Source: CBDDBK01 sp965225715 (GTDB taxonomy: Bacteria > Bacteroidota > Bacteroidia > Cytophagales > Flammeovirgaceae). Taken from it: 64,000 bases of DNA. Each line of letters starts with the position of its first letter. Positions within the stretch are counted from its first letter, which is position 1. Where the stretch lies: the NCBI GenBank assembly GCA_965225715.1, contig CBDDBK010000002.1, positions 744,001-808,000 of the forward strand, given 5' to 3'. The notes below the pieces were generated by a model that was given only the letters and a program-made list of their open reading frames with translations, searched no databases and was not told where the DNA came from. Both the position numbers and the translations under genes were made by a program. Positions 21,093 to 29,002 of this stretch are shown piece after piece.

Positions 21093-21791
21093 ATGGAAAC
21101 CGAAGAAATGCTGAGTCAATCAGGTTTTACCTCAACTCAAATTGAAGGTTTAGTAAAAATTATCAATCAGAATCAATCAGAAAAAAAAGACTATAATCCT
21201 CTTTTTTATGACTGGCAGCAATTAGCCAATAAAGAAGATCTAAAAACTACTGCCTTAGAACTTAAAAAAGACATAGAACAACTTAGAAAAGACACAGAAC
21301 AACTTAGAAATGAAAATAATAAAATAAAAAAAGAAATAGGAGAGGTTAAACTTGAAATTAGAAATGTGGAGTTAAGGTTGCAAGAGGAAATTAATAAAGT
21401 GCAACTTGAAATCAAAAATGTAGAATCAAAACTACAAAAAGAAATTAATAAAGTGCAACTTGAAATCAAAAATGCAGAATCGCGACTACAACTTGAAATC
21501 AAAAATGCAGAATCGCGACTACAACTTGAAATCAAAAATGCAGAATCGCGACTACAACTTGAAATCAAAAATGTAGAATCAAAACTACAACTTGAAATCA
21601 AAAATGTAGAATCAAAACTACAAAAAGAAATTAATAAAGTGCAACTTGAAATCAAAAATGTGGAATTAAGGCTGCAGAGAGAAATTCAAAAATCCACTAA
21701 TAAATTTACTACCCGACTGATATTTTTCTTTAGTCCAATGTATGCCGCTCTTATTTTTTATTTTATCAAAGAAATTTTAAAAATTATTTAA
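21093..21791 (+). CDS. Hendecad coiled-coil protein with C-terminal membrane helix
   Basis: A 232-residue protein I do not recognise as a named family. It begins with about 45 ordinary residues (MLSQSGFTSTQIEGLVKII), then a long charged coiled coil (about 46-205). Within it, residues 123-177 are five consecutive 11-residue units (LEIKNAESRLQ or LEIKNVESKLQ), joined to 18-residue units (EINKVQLEIKNVESKLQK). A hydrophobic stretch near the end (RLIFFFSPMYAALIFYFI) would anchor it in a membrane with the coil protruding. The layout resembles the coiled-coil-plus-tail-anchor plan of DUF1640/Bdr-type proteins, but that is a guess from architecture. It follows actF by 27 bases, so co-transcription is likely. 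Function unknown. Confidence 0.75.
   Translation: METEEMLSQSGFTSTQIEGLVKIINQNQSEKKDYNPLFYDWQQLANKEDLKTTALELKKDIEQLRKDTEQLRNENNKIKKEIGEVKLEIRNVELRLQEEINKVQLEIKNVESKLQKEINKVQLEIKNAESRLQLEIKNAESRLQLEIKNAESRLQLEIKNVESKLQLEIKNVESKLQKEINKVQLEIKNVELRLQREIQKSTNKFTTRLIFFFSPMYAALIFYFIKEILKII
21459..21623 (+). repeat. 33-bp tandem repeats inside the coiled-coil gene
   Basis: Five units of 33 bases, each CTTGAAATCAAAAATG(C/T)AGAATC followed by ten more bases, almost identical at DNA level. They encode the 11-residue coiled-coil units. The identity of third-codon positions shows recent tandem expansion; coil length probably varies between strains. Confidence 0.85.
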
Positions 21792-21844
21792 AAACCTATA
21801 TATTCCACAAAGTTAAATATTTCTTTAGCATAAATTTTATATGT

Positions 21845-21880
21845 AATAGACTCTATGTACTATTTTTTTTACATAGTATC
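21845..21880. repeat. Solo end of the AATAGACTC element
   Basis: AATAGACTCTATGTACTATTTTTTT matches the left end of the elements at 15455 and 59211, and is followed at once by TACATAG, which pairs with CTATGTA. The rest of the element is missing. It lies in the 256-base gap after the coiled-coil gene; the remainder of that gap shows nothing else. Confidence 0.5.
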
Positions 21881-22047
21881 AAAGCCTTAGAATATAGATT
21901 ATTAACTGGTGTTACTCAAAACAAGTAATTTAAAAGTTTTCAAGGTCATTTTAATATTTTTATCAATATCTACTGAAATATTGAAAATCAAAATACAAGT
22001 CTATTAAATAAAATACCTCCATTTTTTCACTTTTACTTTCTTAAAAA

Positions 22048-22857
22048 ATGAATAAGGAAAAAGAAGAATTCTATATTGGTTACTTGCCAAAAGCCCCAAA
22101 GCAGATTGCTAATGTTATAAAAATAACTATTCTTTTACTAGGTCTATTTATAGTTGTTATGGCTTTTATGCTTTCTAAAAGTCAAAAAGGCTTTGTTAAT
22201 TCTCAATTTGAATTTGGAAAACCAACCCAAGTTGAAGGTATTTTACACCTTAAACCAGTACCTTTTTTACGGGTTGTGAGTGGAAAAGATTTTGAAGGTA
22301 ATGTTCATTTTCAATCTATTTTATTGGTAGACTTTGGAAAATTTGGAGCCGATAGTTTAATTCAACAGGGTGAATTAGACAACAAATGGGTAAAATTAGA
22401 AGGCGCTTTAATTTATTATGATGGCGTTACTATGATGGAATTAAGTACTAAACAAAAAGCCTTTATAAAAAGTAAGGAAGTGCCTGCTGATTTAAAAAAA
22501 TATGATTTTAACCCAAGCAAGAATCTGGGGAGTATGACTATACAGGGTGAAATTGTCGATCCAAAATGCTATTTTGGGGTTATGAAACCCGGCTATGGAA
22601 AACCCCATAGGTCTTGCGCTGTGCGTTGTATATCTGGCGGAATTCCACCAGCCTTAGTAAGCCGTCAAGAAAATGAAAACCACTATTTTATCTTACTTGG
22701 CAAAAATAACCAACCTATCAACAAAGATATTTTGAAGTATGTCGGTGATTTTGTCGAAATAAATGGGCGACTTAGCCAATTTGACAACTGGACAATTATC
22801 CATGTCGACCCAAATACCCAAATTACTAAACTAGCAACAGGAAATATACTTCAGTAA
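22048..22857 (+). CDS. Membrane-anchored protein with conserved Cys/Pro/Gly motif, function unknown
   Basis: A 269-residue protein. An N-terminal membrane helix (about 23-43, IKITILLLGLFIVVMAFML) places the rest on the periplasmic side. The body seems to hold two small beta-rich domains. The second contains the striking motif DPKCYFGVMKPGYGKPHRSC followed by AVRCISGGIPP (three cysteines plus a histidine), and then an OB-fold-like end (LKYVGDFVEINGRL). I have seen this pattern in uncharacterised proteins encoded near respiratory genes in Bacteroidota and Acidobacteria, but cannot name a family. Metal or cofactor binding by the Cys/His set is an inference. It is downstream of actF and the coiled-coil gene, separated by a repeat-containing gap. 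Confidence 0.65.
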   Translation: MNKEKEEFYIGYLPKAPKQIANVIKITILLLGLFIVVMAFMLSKSQKGFVNSQFEFGKPTQVEGILHLKPVPFLRVVSGKDFEGNVHFQSILLVDFGKFGADSLIQQGELDNKWVKLEGALIYYDGVTMMELSTKQKAFIKSKEVPADLKKYDFNPSKNLGSMTIQGEIVDPKCYFGVMKPGYGKPHRSCAVRCISGGIPPALVSRQENENHYFILLGKNNQPINKDILKYVGDFVEINGRLSQFDNWTIIHVDPNTQITKLATGNILQ

Positions 22858-22888
22858 AGATGGCAAAATGCTTTTTATGGTTGCTTCA

Positions 22889-22982
22889 TTTATAGTCATG
22901 ATACTTGAAAAAAGGATTTTTAGAGGTTTAACTCGTTGATTTTGAAAATGACTGTTTTTTAGATAAAAATAGTTTTACTATA
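22889..22982 (-). repeat. Decayed copy of the 95-bp dispersed repeat
   Basis: TTTATAGTCATGATACTTGAAAA, then GTTTAACTCGTTGATTTTGAAAA and finally AATAGTTTTACTATA, in the order of the reverse-complemented 95-bp repeat. Moderately diverged. Confidence 0.55.
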
Positions 22983-23010
22983 GAAGATAATTTAATAATA
23001 ATTTGAATTT

Positions 23011-23205
23011 ATGGCTACATTGACAACCTCACTTGAAAGTGCAACTCAGAAAAAGATAGACCACTGGCTTAAAAAACTAGTATGGGTTATTAATGAGGAA
23101 TCACCAAATAGAAACTTTTTTATCGAAAGGAAAATATGTATTAAGTGTTGTAGATGAAGATGGTTATACCTTGAAAAAGCGAATAGAAATATTATTGGTT
23201 AATCG
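23011..23205 (+). pseudogene. Orphan fragment homologous to the 3' end of pbpC
   Basis: From 23102 to about 23191 the plus strand encodes NRN-type junk in one frame but HQIETFLSKGKYVLSVVDED and GYTLKKRIEIL in another. That is almost exactly the C-terminal tail of PbpC, encoded at 31541-31640 on the other strand, differing mostly at synonymous positions. The upstream part (from ATG at 23011) reads MATLTTSLESATQKKIDHWL and has no clear relation; the KLVWVIN-like segment may be an older piece of the same pbpC domain. The fragment is a gene-duplication or recombination remnant next to the reverse-transcriptase locus. Confidence 0.65.
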
Positions 23206-23379
23206 TCCTTTTTCCATTAAAAAATAATAATCCATTAATCTTTTTTTTAGGTCTTCACTGCATTTAAGATTCTTATAGAAGGTATGAGCTTGAAGCCGGC
23301 ACGTTTTTAAAAACTTGACCTGCTCCATATTGGAAATATCATCATAAAAGTCCTTTAAGAAATCTAAATTATGATTCAT
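23164..23379 (-). CDS. Small ORF coupled to the reverse transcriptase, probably 3'-truncated
   Basis: 71 residues (MNHNLDFLKDFYDDISNMEQ...), no recognised family. Its ATG overlaps the restored stop of the reverse-transcriptase gene by about 11 bases, a layout typical of translational coupling, so it could be the partner gene of a retron. Its last nine or so codons run antisense through the pbpC tail fragment, which means the true C-terminus was lost at a recombination junction near 23,200. As it stands it is probably not functional. Confidence 0.4.
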   Translation of the reverse strand: MNHNLDFLKDFYDDISNMEQVKFLKTCRLQAHTFYKNLKCSEDLKKRLMDYYFLMEKGRLTNNISIRFFKV

Positions 23380-24432
23380 GTTTATTTTCTTTTAAGCGCT
23401 TAAATTGATTCATAAATTTTTTATAATAGTTATCTTCTTTACCTCTGACCATACCCAGAAATAAAATTTTACCTTCTAAAATAGCTTGGAAAGGCGGAAT
23501 AGGTTTATTCTTTTTGGCTTTTTTTTCTCGGAGATAGTATTAGGAAAATTTACTTTCACAATATGGAAGTCTTTTTTTTTCCAATTATTCAGCATAGCCC
23601 TGACTTTTTTAATGTAGTTTTTTGTTAGGTTCAGTTTTTTATTGACCACAACACCCGTTACTTCTTGAGGCTGAGTAGATCGTTGAAGACGGGTTTTCTT
23701 AGCGTTAATTCTAAAGCCTTGTTGTTGAATAATTTCTTTAAGGTCTTTTACAAAATTTCCTTTTTCAAATTTATTTTGATTGCTCGAAAAAGTTATGTCA
23801 TCAACATATCTCGAATAATAGCAACGATAATGTTTAGCCAAATCGACCAAAAGCCTATCCAAACTTTGACATACTGCATTGATCAAAAGAGGTGAAGTGG
23901 GTGCCCTTTGGGGCAATATTTTTTTAAAACAAGTCAAATGGGCTATTAAATGTGCCAATTCAAGAGAAACGTAAAAAGGATCCAATTGAAAAACAGCTTT
24001 TATACGTCCATAATGCACGGTTGGGAAAAAGTCTTGAATATCAATATTGTAGACATATTTTTTGCCAATATGTTTTTCAGCATTTGTAAGGATATTTCTT
24101 TTTTTTACAAAACCATTTGCCGAAGATCGGGGTACAAAAAATAGGCTTAGAATGATATTGAATTGTTTTTGAACGTGTTTTAAAAAAGGAAAAGGCGTAG
24201 AAATCGTTCGCGATCCACCTGTTTTTTTAGGAATTTTAAAGTGAATGTATTTTTCATCCCGTTTAGCTGTATAGTAAGCCAATTGTTTAGATGATATTGA
24301 TGTATAGTTAGTTTGGAGGATCTCATTTTGACAACGAAGCACAAAATTTATCAAGTCAGTCAAATCATTTATAGATTTACCATCTTGTAAGAGTATTTCA
24401 ATTTTTCTAATTTGATTTTCTGTAAAATCCAT
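23369..24432 (-). pseudogene. Retron-type reverse transcriptase, one-base frameshift near the 3' end
   Basis: RNA-dependent DNA polymerase of the retron clade. Visible motifs: fingers KIPKKTGGSRTI (67-78), the retron NAxxH motif as NAEKH (117-121), motif A IDIQDFFPTVH with catalytic D131, motif B LPQRAPTSP (PQG changed to PQR), motif C YVDD (209-212), and the retron VTG motif (258-260). NAxxH and VTG together are hallmarks of retron enzymes. The open frame ends at 23476 (318 residues). However, after one base is added at an eight-T run (23519-23526, plus strand), translation continues as PPFQAILEGKILFLGMVRGK... to a stop at 23369, which is the normal retron RT C-terminus. The gene is therefore either freshly inactivated or a homopolymer sequencing error. 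The msr-msd RNA should lie just upstream (24433-24600). Confidence 0.82.
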
Positions 24433-24600
24433 ACCCCTTAGAACTAAAATTATATAGCACTATAAAAATACAAATAATTGAAAACCACATAATTAAAGAC
24501 ATAAAATTTTAATAATTCTAAAAGTAACCCTGTGAGGATTTTTTCAATTTTGTAGACAAAATTGAAATATCATTAAACTATAATTAATATCATTAAATTA
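24433..24600 (-). ncRNA. Candidate retron msr-msd region
   Basis: Retron RNAs are encoded immediately 5' of the reverse-transcriptase gene. This 170-base stretch is gene-free and contains a perfect 10-bp hairpin with a four-base loop (TTCAATTTTG-TAGA-CAAAATTGAA, 24543-24566) and short duplicated AATATCATTAAA tracts. I could not identify the priming guanosine or the a1/a2 complementary ends, so the assignment rests on position and the hairpin. Confidence 0.35.
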
Positions 24601-24799
24601 TATTTCTCCAAAAGAATTAACCGTCAGGAAAACATAGCGTAGCACCATGCGAATAGTATTAATCCAAACACAGGGTATTTTTTCAAAGATAAGTATTTCT
24701 AGCAAAAAAATAGAACTTAGGTCTATTGTTAATTTTTTGAAAAAAGAACAAACAAATGACAAGAAACCAAGCAGAATCGAAACTTCAAATTACTTTTAA
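24601..24799. other. Part of the 24433-25013 gap with no clear gene
   Basis: AT-rich, all frames short. I see no recognised coding sequence between the candidate retron RNA and the IS1 fragment at 24800; the stretch may be old transposon or gene debris. Confidence 0.4.
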
Positions 24800-24977
24800 C
24801 CTACCAAGATTTTATGCCTATGCAAAAGTGATAAACACAGGTTAAACACAAGAGCCTATACAAACAATATAGGCAAAACCAATTATCTAAGAGCGCTGGA
24901 ATAATATGCTAAGACAACGCATAGGAAGATTTGTAAGAAAGACTCTTTCTTTTTCTCAATCTGAAGATAACCACTAA
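24800..24977 (+). pseudogene. IS1-family transposase fragment (C-terminal end)
   Basis: Two broken frames read FYAYAKVINTG..., then IGKTNYLRALE-stop-NNMLRQRIGRFVRKTLSFSQ followed by SEDNH and a stop. The segment N-x-x-LR-x-R-x-x-R-x-x-RKT-x-x-FSxS is the conserved C-terminus of IS1-type transposases. The rest of the gene is absent. Only decayed pieces of this family occur in the window. Confidence 0.65.
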
Positions 24978-25013
24978 ATTTAATTATTGAATGGTATTAG
25001 ATAGGGTTCTTAA

Positions 25014-27347
25014 TTATTTTTTGCCTTTAGCTTCTCTCATATAATTTCTATTTTGACCTTTATTATTCTGTTTTTGTTTATATAATTCAAAGCGAGAAGA
25101 CAGTATTTTTTTGGGAAAATGATTATTACTTTCATTTATATCTGCTGTTTCTCTGTAGGGATCTAAAGAAAATTGTTTGACTGCCTTATCAGTAACAAAA
25201 ACTTTTGTAATTATTTGGTCATTAAGTTTCCAAACTTCTGCGGGTAAATAATTTATTGCCTTAGTATCGTCTTCAAAAGTCATTTCTAAAATAATAGGCG
25301 AAACCAAACCACCTTTATTTTCAAAAGAAAGTTCATAGAAAAATTTGTTTTTATAGGTTTTTATAAACTCTTTATCCTCTTTGCCCATTTGACTTGTATA
25401 TTTTTGATAGTTCGAAATATCTGTTGGATAAACGCCATATTTATCATATTCATTATAAAAATCTTTCAAATGAGGTTTTAGCTCCATGATAGATTTATAA
25501 GCTATTTGGTTTCTTTTGTCTGAAATATAAGGTCTTTTTTCTTTTTCTTCTTTTGCAAGTTTTTTGCTTTTAATTTGTGGTTCCTTAGTATCAAGGGTTA
25601 TTTCTTTGACATCTGAAATAGCTAAATCTACAGGGTCAGTAGTATAAAACCAGCCTCTCCAAAACCAATCCAAATCTATACCTGAGGCATCTTCCATAGT
25701 TCTAAAGAAATCAGCTGGATTGGGATGTTTGAAAGCCCAGCGTTTTGCATATTCTTTAAAGGCATAGTCAAAAAGTTTTCTGCCCATAACTGTTTCTCTC
25801 AAAATATTTAATGCAGTAGACGGTTTTCCATACGCGTTATTTCCAAATTGTAAAATAGATTCCGAATTGGTCATAATAGGGCGCATATTATCTTTTTCAC
25901 TTCGCATATAATCAATAATTTTATAAGCAGGTCCCCTACGGGAAGGATAGTTTTTATCCCAAGATTGTTCAGTTAAATATTGTAAAAAAGTATTTAAGCC
26001 TTCATCTAACCAAGTCCATTGACGCTCATCGGAATTGATAATCATTGGAAAAAAGTTATGTCCAATTTCATGAATGACTACGCTGATCATTCGATGTTTA
26101 ACGGCAGGTGAATAGGTTCCGTCTGGATCTGGCCTGCCAGGATTAAAACATATCATCGGATATTCCATACCTATTTTTTTGCCATGAACAGAAATTGCCG
26201 TTGGATAAGGATAATTAATGGTATAATAGGAATAGCTTTCCAACGTATGGGCAACAACTTCAGTAGAGTATTTACCCCAAAGCGGATTAGCTTCTTTAGG
26301 ATATAAAGACATGGCCAATACATTATTACTTCCAATTTTTACATTCATAGCATCCCAAATATATTTTCTTGAACTTGTCCATGCAAAATCCCGTACATTT
26401 TTGGCTTCAAAAATCCAAGTTTTTTGATTTTTAGAGTGTTTTTTTTCTTTCTTTTCAACCTCTTCTTGACTAACAATAACAATGGGTTTAGTACTTTTTT
26501 GAGCTAATTTATATTGAGTTAAGGCTTGAATATTAAGAATTTCTTCGGCATTTTTTAAAATCCCAGTAGCCGCTACAACATGATCAGAAGGCACAGTAAT
26601 AGCAACTTTATAGTCTCCAAACGTTAAAGCAAATTCACCTCTTCCTAAAAATTGTTTGTGCTGCCAACCGTTTACGTCATCATAAACTGCCATACGAGGA
26701 AACCACTGAGCAATAATATACATGTAGTTTTTATCTTCTTCAAAGTACTCATAACCAGATCGTCCTCCCATAGCCAAACGGTCATGAATATTATAGTGCC
26801 AATCCACTTGAAAACCAAATGTTTCTCCTTTTTTAAGGCTTTTAGGTAAAGTTATCCTCATCATTGTTTTATTAATTGTATAGTTTAGAGCCTCACCTTT
26901 AGAATTTTTAACAGCTGTAATTTTAAAGCCACCGTCAAAACTATTTTCTAAGACCTCACGATTGAGATATTTTAAACTAGCTTTATAATTTTTATCAGAT
27001 AAGCTGGAAGTTTTTGATTTGTAAGTATCTGAATTTTTAGCCCGTACATTTTGGTCTAGTTGAAGCCATATATAACGCAAAGCATCGGGAGAATTATTTG
27101 TATATTGAATTGTTTCTGTACCGATGATAGTTTGTTTTTCATCATTTAAAGTGACTTTAATATCATAATCTGCATTTTGTTGCCAATATGCATAGCCGGG
27201 CGATCCTGAACCTGTTCTATATACATTTGGAGTTGGCAATAAAGGATCTAATTGTTCAAACTTACTTTCATTATAAAAAAACTGGGCTTGAATATCTTGA
27301 TAAAAAAAACATAGAATTAAAAGAAAAAAATAAGTCGTATATTTCAT
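25014..27347 (-). CDS. M1-family zinc metallopeptidase, secreted
   Basis: 777 residues. A signal peptide (MKYTTYFFLLILCFFYQDIQA) exports it to the periplasm or outer membrane face. The catalytic domain has the gluzincin zinc motif HEIGH (426-430) and the third ligand E449 in WLDEGLN, 19 residues after the second histidine. The GAMEN-type exopeptidase loop is GMEYP (393-397), as in many Bacteroidota members. An N-terminal beta-sandwich (about 45-270) precedes it, with WFPRMAVYDD as a family landmark. A basic tail (KQKQNNKGQNRNYMREAKGK) ends the protein; no T9SS sorting domain is seen. Likely an aminopeptidase in peptide utilisation; cleavage preference is not predictable. Monocistronic by spacing. 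Confidence 0.9.
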   Translation of the reverse strand: MKYTTYFFLLILCFFYQDIQAQFFYNESKFEQLDPLLPTPNVYRTGSGSPGYAYWQQNADYDIKVTLNDEKQTIIGTETIQYTNNSPDALRYIWLQLDQNVRAKNSDTYKSKTSSLSDKNYKASLKYLNREVLENSFDGGFKITAVKNSKGEALNYTINKTMMRITLPKSLKKGETFGFQVDWHYNIHDRLAMGGRSGYEYFEEDKNYMYIIAQWFPRMAVYDDVNGWQHKQFLGRGEFALTFGDYKVAITVPSDHVVAATGILKNAEEILNIQALTQYKLAQKSTKPIVIVSQEEVEKKEKKHSKNQKTWIFEAKNVRDFAWTSSRKYIWDAMNVKIGSNNVLAMSLYPKEANPLWGKYSTEVVAHTLESYSYYTINYPYPTAISVHGKKIGMEYPMICFNPGRPDPDGTYSPAVKHRMISVVIHEIGHNFFPMIINSDERQWTWLDEGLNTFLQYLTEQSWDKNYPSRRGPAYKIIDYMRSEKDNMRPIMTNSESILQFGNNAYGKPSTALNILRETVMGRKLFDYAFKEYAKRWAFKHPNPADFFRTMEDASGIDLDWFWRGWFYTTDPVDLAISDVKEITLDTKEPQIKSKKLAKEEKEKRPYISDKRNQIAYKSIMELKPHLKDFYNEYDKYGVYPTDISNYQKYTSQMGKEDKEFIKTYKNKFFYELSFENKGGLVSPIILEMTFEDDTKAINYLPAEVWKLNDQIITKVFVTDKAVKQFSLDPYRETADINESNNHFPKKILSSRFELYKQKQNNKGQNRNYMREAKGKK

Positions 27348-27472
27348 CTTAATATATTGATTATAAGTAGTAAAAATAATTAGAAATTAAAAAAGTTAAA
27401 ATATTAAAAATTAGTTGTTTATAGCAGCACTCAAAAAATTTAATTTTTTGAAATGGCAAGCAATATTACTAT

Positions 27473-27619
27473 CAATACTTCGGTAAATTTTTAGAATTTT
27501 ATGACCTTAAAAAATCATAAAATACTTATAATCAGATTTTTATAAATTGAAAAAGTTAAAATATAAATTATTGATTATCAATAATTTGTATAAAATTATA
27601 ATTTTTTACCGAAGTATTG
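27473..27619. repeat. 147-bp MITE-like element with CAATACTTCGGTAAA ends
   Basis: Terminal inverted repeats CAATACTTCGGTAAATTTTT and (on the right) TTTTTTACCGAAGTATTG, 14 to 15 bases matching. The inner sequence is AT-rich and includes AAATTATTGATTATCAATAA, similar to the tandem units at 11762-12004. No transposase inside. Inserted between the M1 peptidase gene and the IS1 debris. Confidence 0.75.
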
Positions 27620-27629
27620 ATTATGATAT

Positions 27630-28209
27630 TTTGAAACGAACACCCAAAGCCTTTAAACTAAACGATAGACGCTTCACTATTTTCCTATTACACTTACCTC
27701 AAGCCCAAGAAACAATTTCACCTGTCTGACGACAATACGCATAAAGCAAACAATATTTCTGACCTTTCTTTTTTTCATAAGACCAAAGCTCATCAACTTC
27801 ATAGACTGCCATAAAAATGCTGCTTGGGCTAGATCTCAACTGATGTATTTGGTAAAAATAGATAAAACTTTTTTAGGACTAATATCTTTAATTCAGAAAT
27901 ATCTCTAATACCTACTCATCTAACAAGCATATGCTTAACACGTTCCTCTATACCTTTTTGACAGCCTCTATAACTCAGCTCGTGAGGAACTATAAACTGG
28001 CGTTAACAGGTTTTACACTGATAATTTTGCTTGTTCATTTTATTTATTTCATTTTTTCTTATATCTTCGCCATCATATTTGAAACATTTTAAGGTTATTT
28101 TTATAGTCATTTTGTTTTGAGTTTTTTTTAATAAAAGAACAAATTTAACTTTAAATGCTTCAATATCAAAATTGTTTTTTCGAGTCATATTTTCTGTGAT
28201 ACTGCCCAA
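27630..28209 (-). pseudogene. IS1-family transposase pseudogene
   Basis: On the minus strand from 28209 the sequence reads MTIKITLKCFKYDGEDIRKNEINKMNKQNYQCKTC, a variant of the IS1 N-terminal zinc-finger region (KCPKC...KNG...GKQxYxCKxC). It then continues in broken frames as QFIVPHELSYRGCQKGIEER, HMLVR-stop-VGIRDISELK and CRQTGEIVSW-like pieces. At least four stops or frameshifts. The element's left end (GGGCAGTATCAC near 28209) abuts the DUF3226-like fragment, so the insertion probably broke that gene. Further internally deleted relatives are at 41105-41290 and 43430-43600. Confidence 0.7.
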
Positions 28210-28210
28210 A

Positions 28211-28372
28211 TATAAACTTATTCATAAATCAAAGGCTAAAGTTCATATTTGGTTGGCGTGGCAAGAATCATCAGGCACACCAATGGGATTGGCAATAACT
28301 AAAAAATACCTTAAAATAGACTACAAAATGTGTGAAGTCTTTATAAAATGGATCAATCAGTTATACAAGTAA
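28211..28372 (+). pseudogene. C-terminal fragment of a DUF3226-like protein
   Basis: The sequence SKAKVHIWLAWQESSGTPMG and AITKKYLKIDYKMCEVFIKWINQLYK followed by a stop matches the conserved C-terminus I recall from DUF3226 (hxWLAWQExPGxPxGxAITxxYL...F..WL..L). The N-terminal four-fifths is missing and is replaced by the IS1 remnant on the left. DUF3226 proteins are linked to TOPRIM-like nucleases of defence loci in the literature; only this tail is present, so no function is left. Confidence 0.5.
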
Positions 28373-28413
28373 TTTAATTGTCAAGTAAAATTAAAAATTC
28401 GTGTTTAATGGTT

Positions 28414-28421
28414 TAACTTTG
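28414..28421 (+). promoter_or_regulatory. Possible -7 promoter element for rpmG
   Basis: TAACTTTG fits the Bacteroidota -7 consensus TAnnTTTG, 60 bases before the rpmG start. A TTG at the expected -33 distance is not obvious (the nearest clear one is 33 bases upstream of the -7 box), so this is tentative. Confidence 0.35.
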
Positions 28422-28480
28422 GCGAAAGTTTAAAATCCAAAAATTCATTATTAACCCTATTTATAAATACTTAATGTGTT

Positions 28481-28666
28481 ATGGCTAAAAAATCAAGGAA
28501 CCGTATTCAAGTTATTTTAGAATGTACTGAACATAAAAAAACAGGTTTACCTGGTACTTCTCGTTATGTTACGACAAAAAACAAAAAAAATACAACTGAA
28601 AGAATAGCTCTAAGTAAATACAATTCAGTTTTAAAGCGTTATACTTTACATAAAGAAATTAAATAA
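28481..28666 (+). CDS. rpmG: Large ribosomal subunit protein bL33
   Basis: Protein of the 50S subunit, 61 residues, basic, with the Bacteroidota signature NRIQVILECTEHK, GLPGTSRYVTTKN and YTLHKEIK. Only one cysteine is left, so it is the zinc-free (C-minus) form. First gene of a pair with the DUF4295 gene 57 bases downstream; rpmB, which often precedes it, is not here. Confidence 0.95.
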   Translation: MAKKSRNRIQVILECTEHKKTGLPGTSRYVTTKNKKNTTERIALSKYNSVLKRYTLHKEIK

Positions 28667-28723
28667 TTTTATTTATATAATTACATCTTATTCTTTAATT
28701 CATAATTTTTAAATATCATAATC

Positions 28724-28894
28724 ATGGCTAAAAAAGTTATTTCAACTCTAAAAGATAGAAGCAAACTTAAATATGTCAAATTTATTAAATCTGTTAAATC
28801 AGATCAAACAGGTCATTATTCTTTTAAGTCAGAGATTCTACCGGAAAACCAAATTGACAAATTAATTGCTGAATTTGAAAAAAAAGGTAAGTAA
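28724..28894 (+). CDS. DUF4295 family protein
   Basis: A 56-residue basic protein starting MAKKVISTLKDRSKLKYVKF and ending LIAEFEKKGK. DUF4295 proteins are found in Bacteroidota right after rpmG, as here, and are thought to be ribosome-associated; the role is not established. The ftsY gene that usually follows is absent. A stem-loop after the gene probably ends the transcript. Confidence 0.9.
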   Translation: MAKKVISTLKDRSKLKYVKFIKSVKSDQTGHYSFKSEILPENQIDKLIAEFEKKGK

Positions 28895-28931
28895 AATTTT
28901 TTCTTGTTTTATAAGATTGCTTTGAACATTT

Positions 28932-28972
28932 TAGAGGTCTCATCTAAATAAGTATTTTAAATGGGACCTCTA
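28932..28972. terminator. Stem-loop between rpmG-DUF4295 and the TonB receptor gene
   Basis: TAGAGGTCTCAT pairs with ATGGGACCTCTA (12 bp with one G-U) around a 17-base loop, followed by a T-rich tract. It lies between two converging genes, so it can serve as a bidirectional terminator. Confidence 0.6.
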
Positions 28973-29002
28973 TAATAGTTTTGGTTTCAGAGTTTTTTTC
29001 TT

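Noticed and set aside
21459..21623. CRISPR-like array of 33-bp repeats
   Set aside because: The repeats are direct tandem units without spacers and keep a reading frame for an 11-residue coiled-coil motif inside a gene.
28003..28209. 68-residue minus-strand frame as a gene of its own
   Set aside because: It is the N-terminal part of the decayed IS1-family transposase, not an independent gene.
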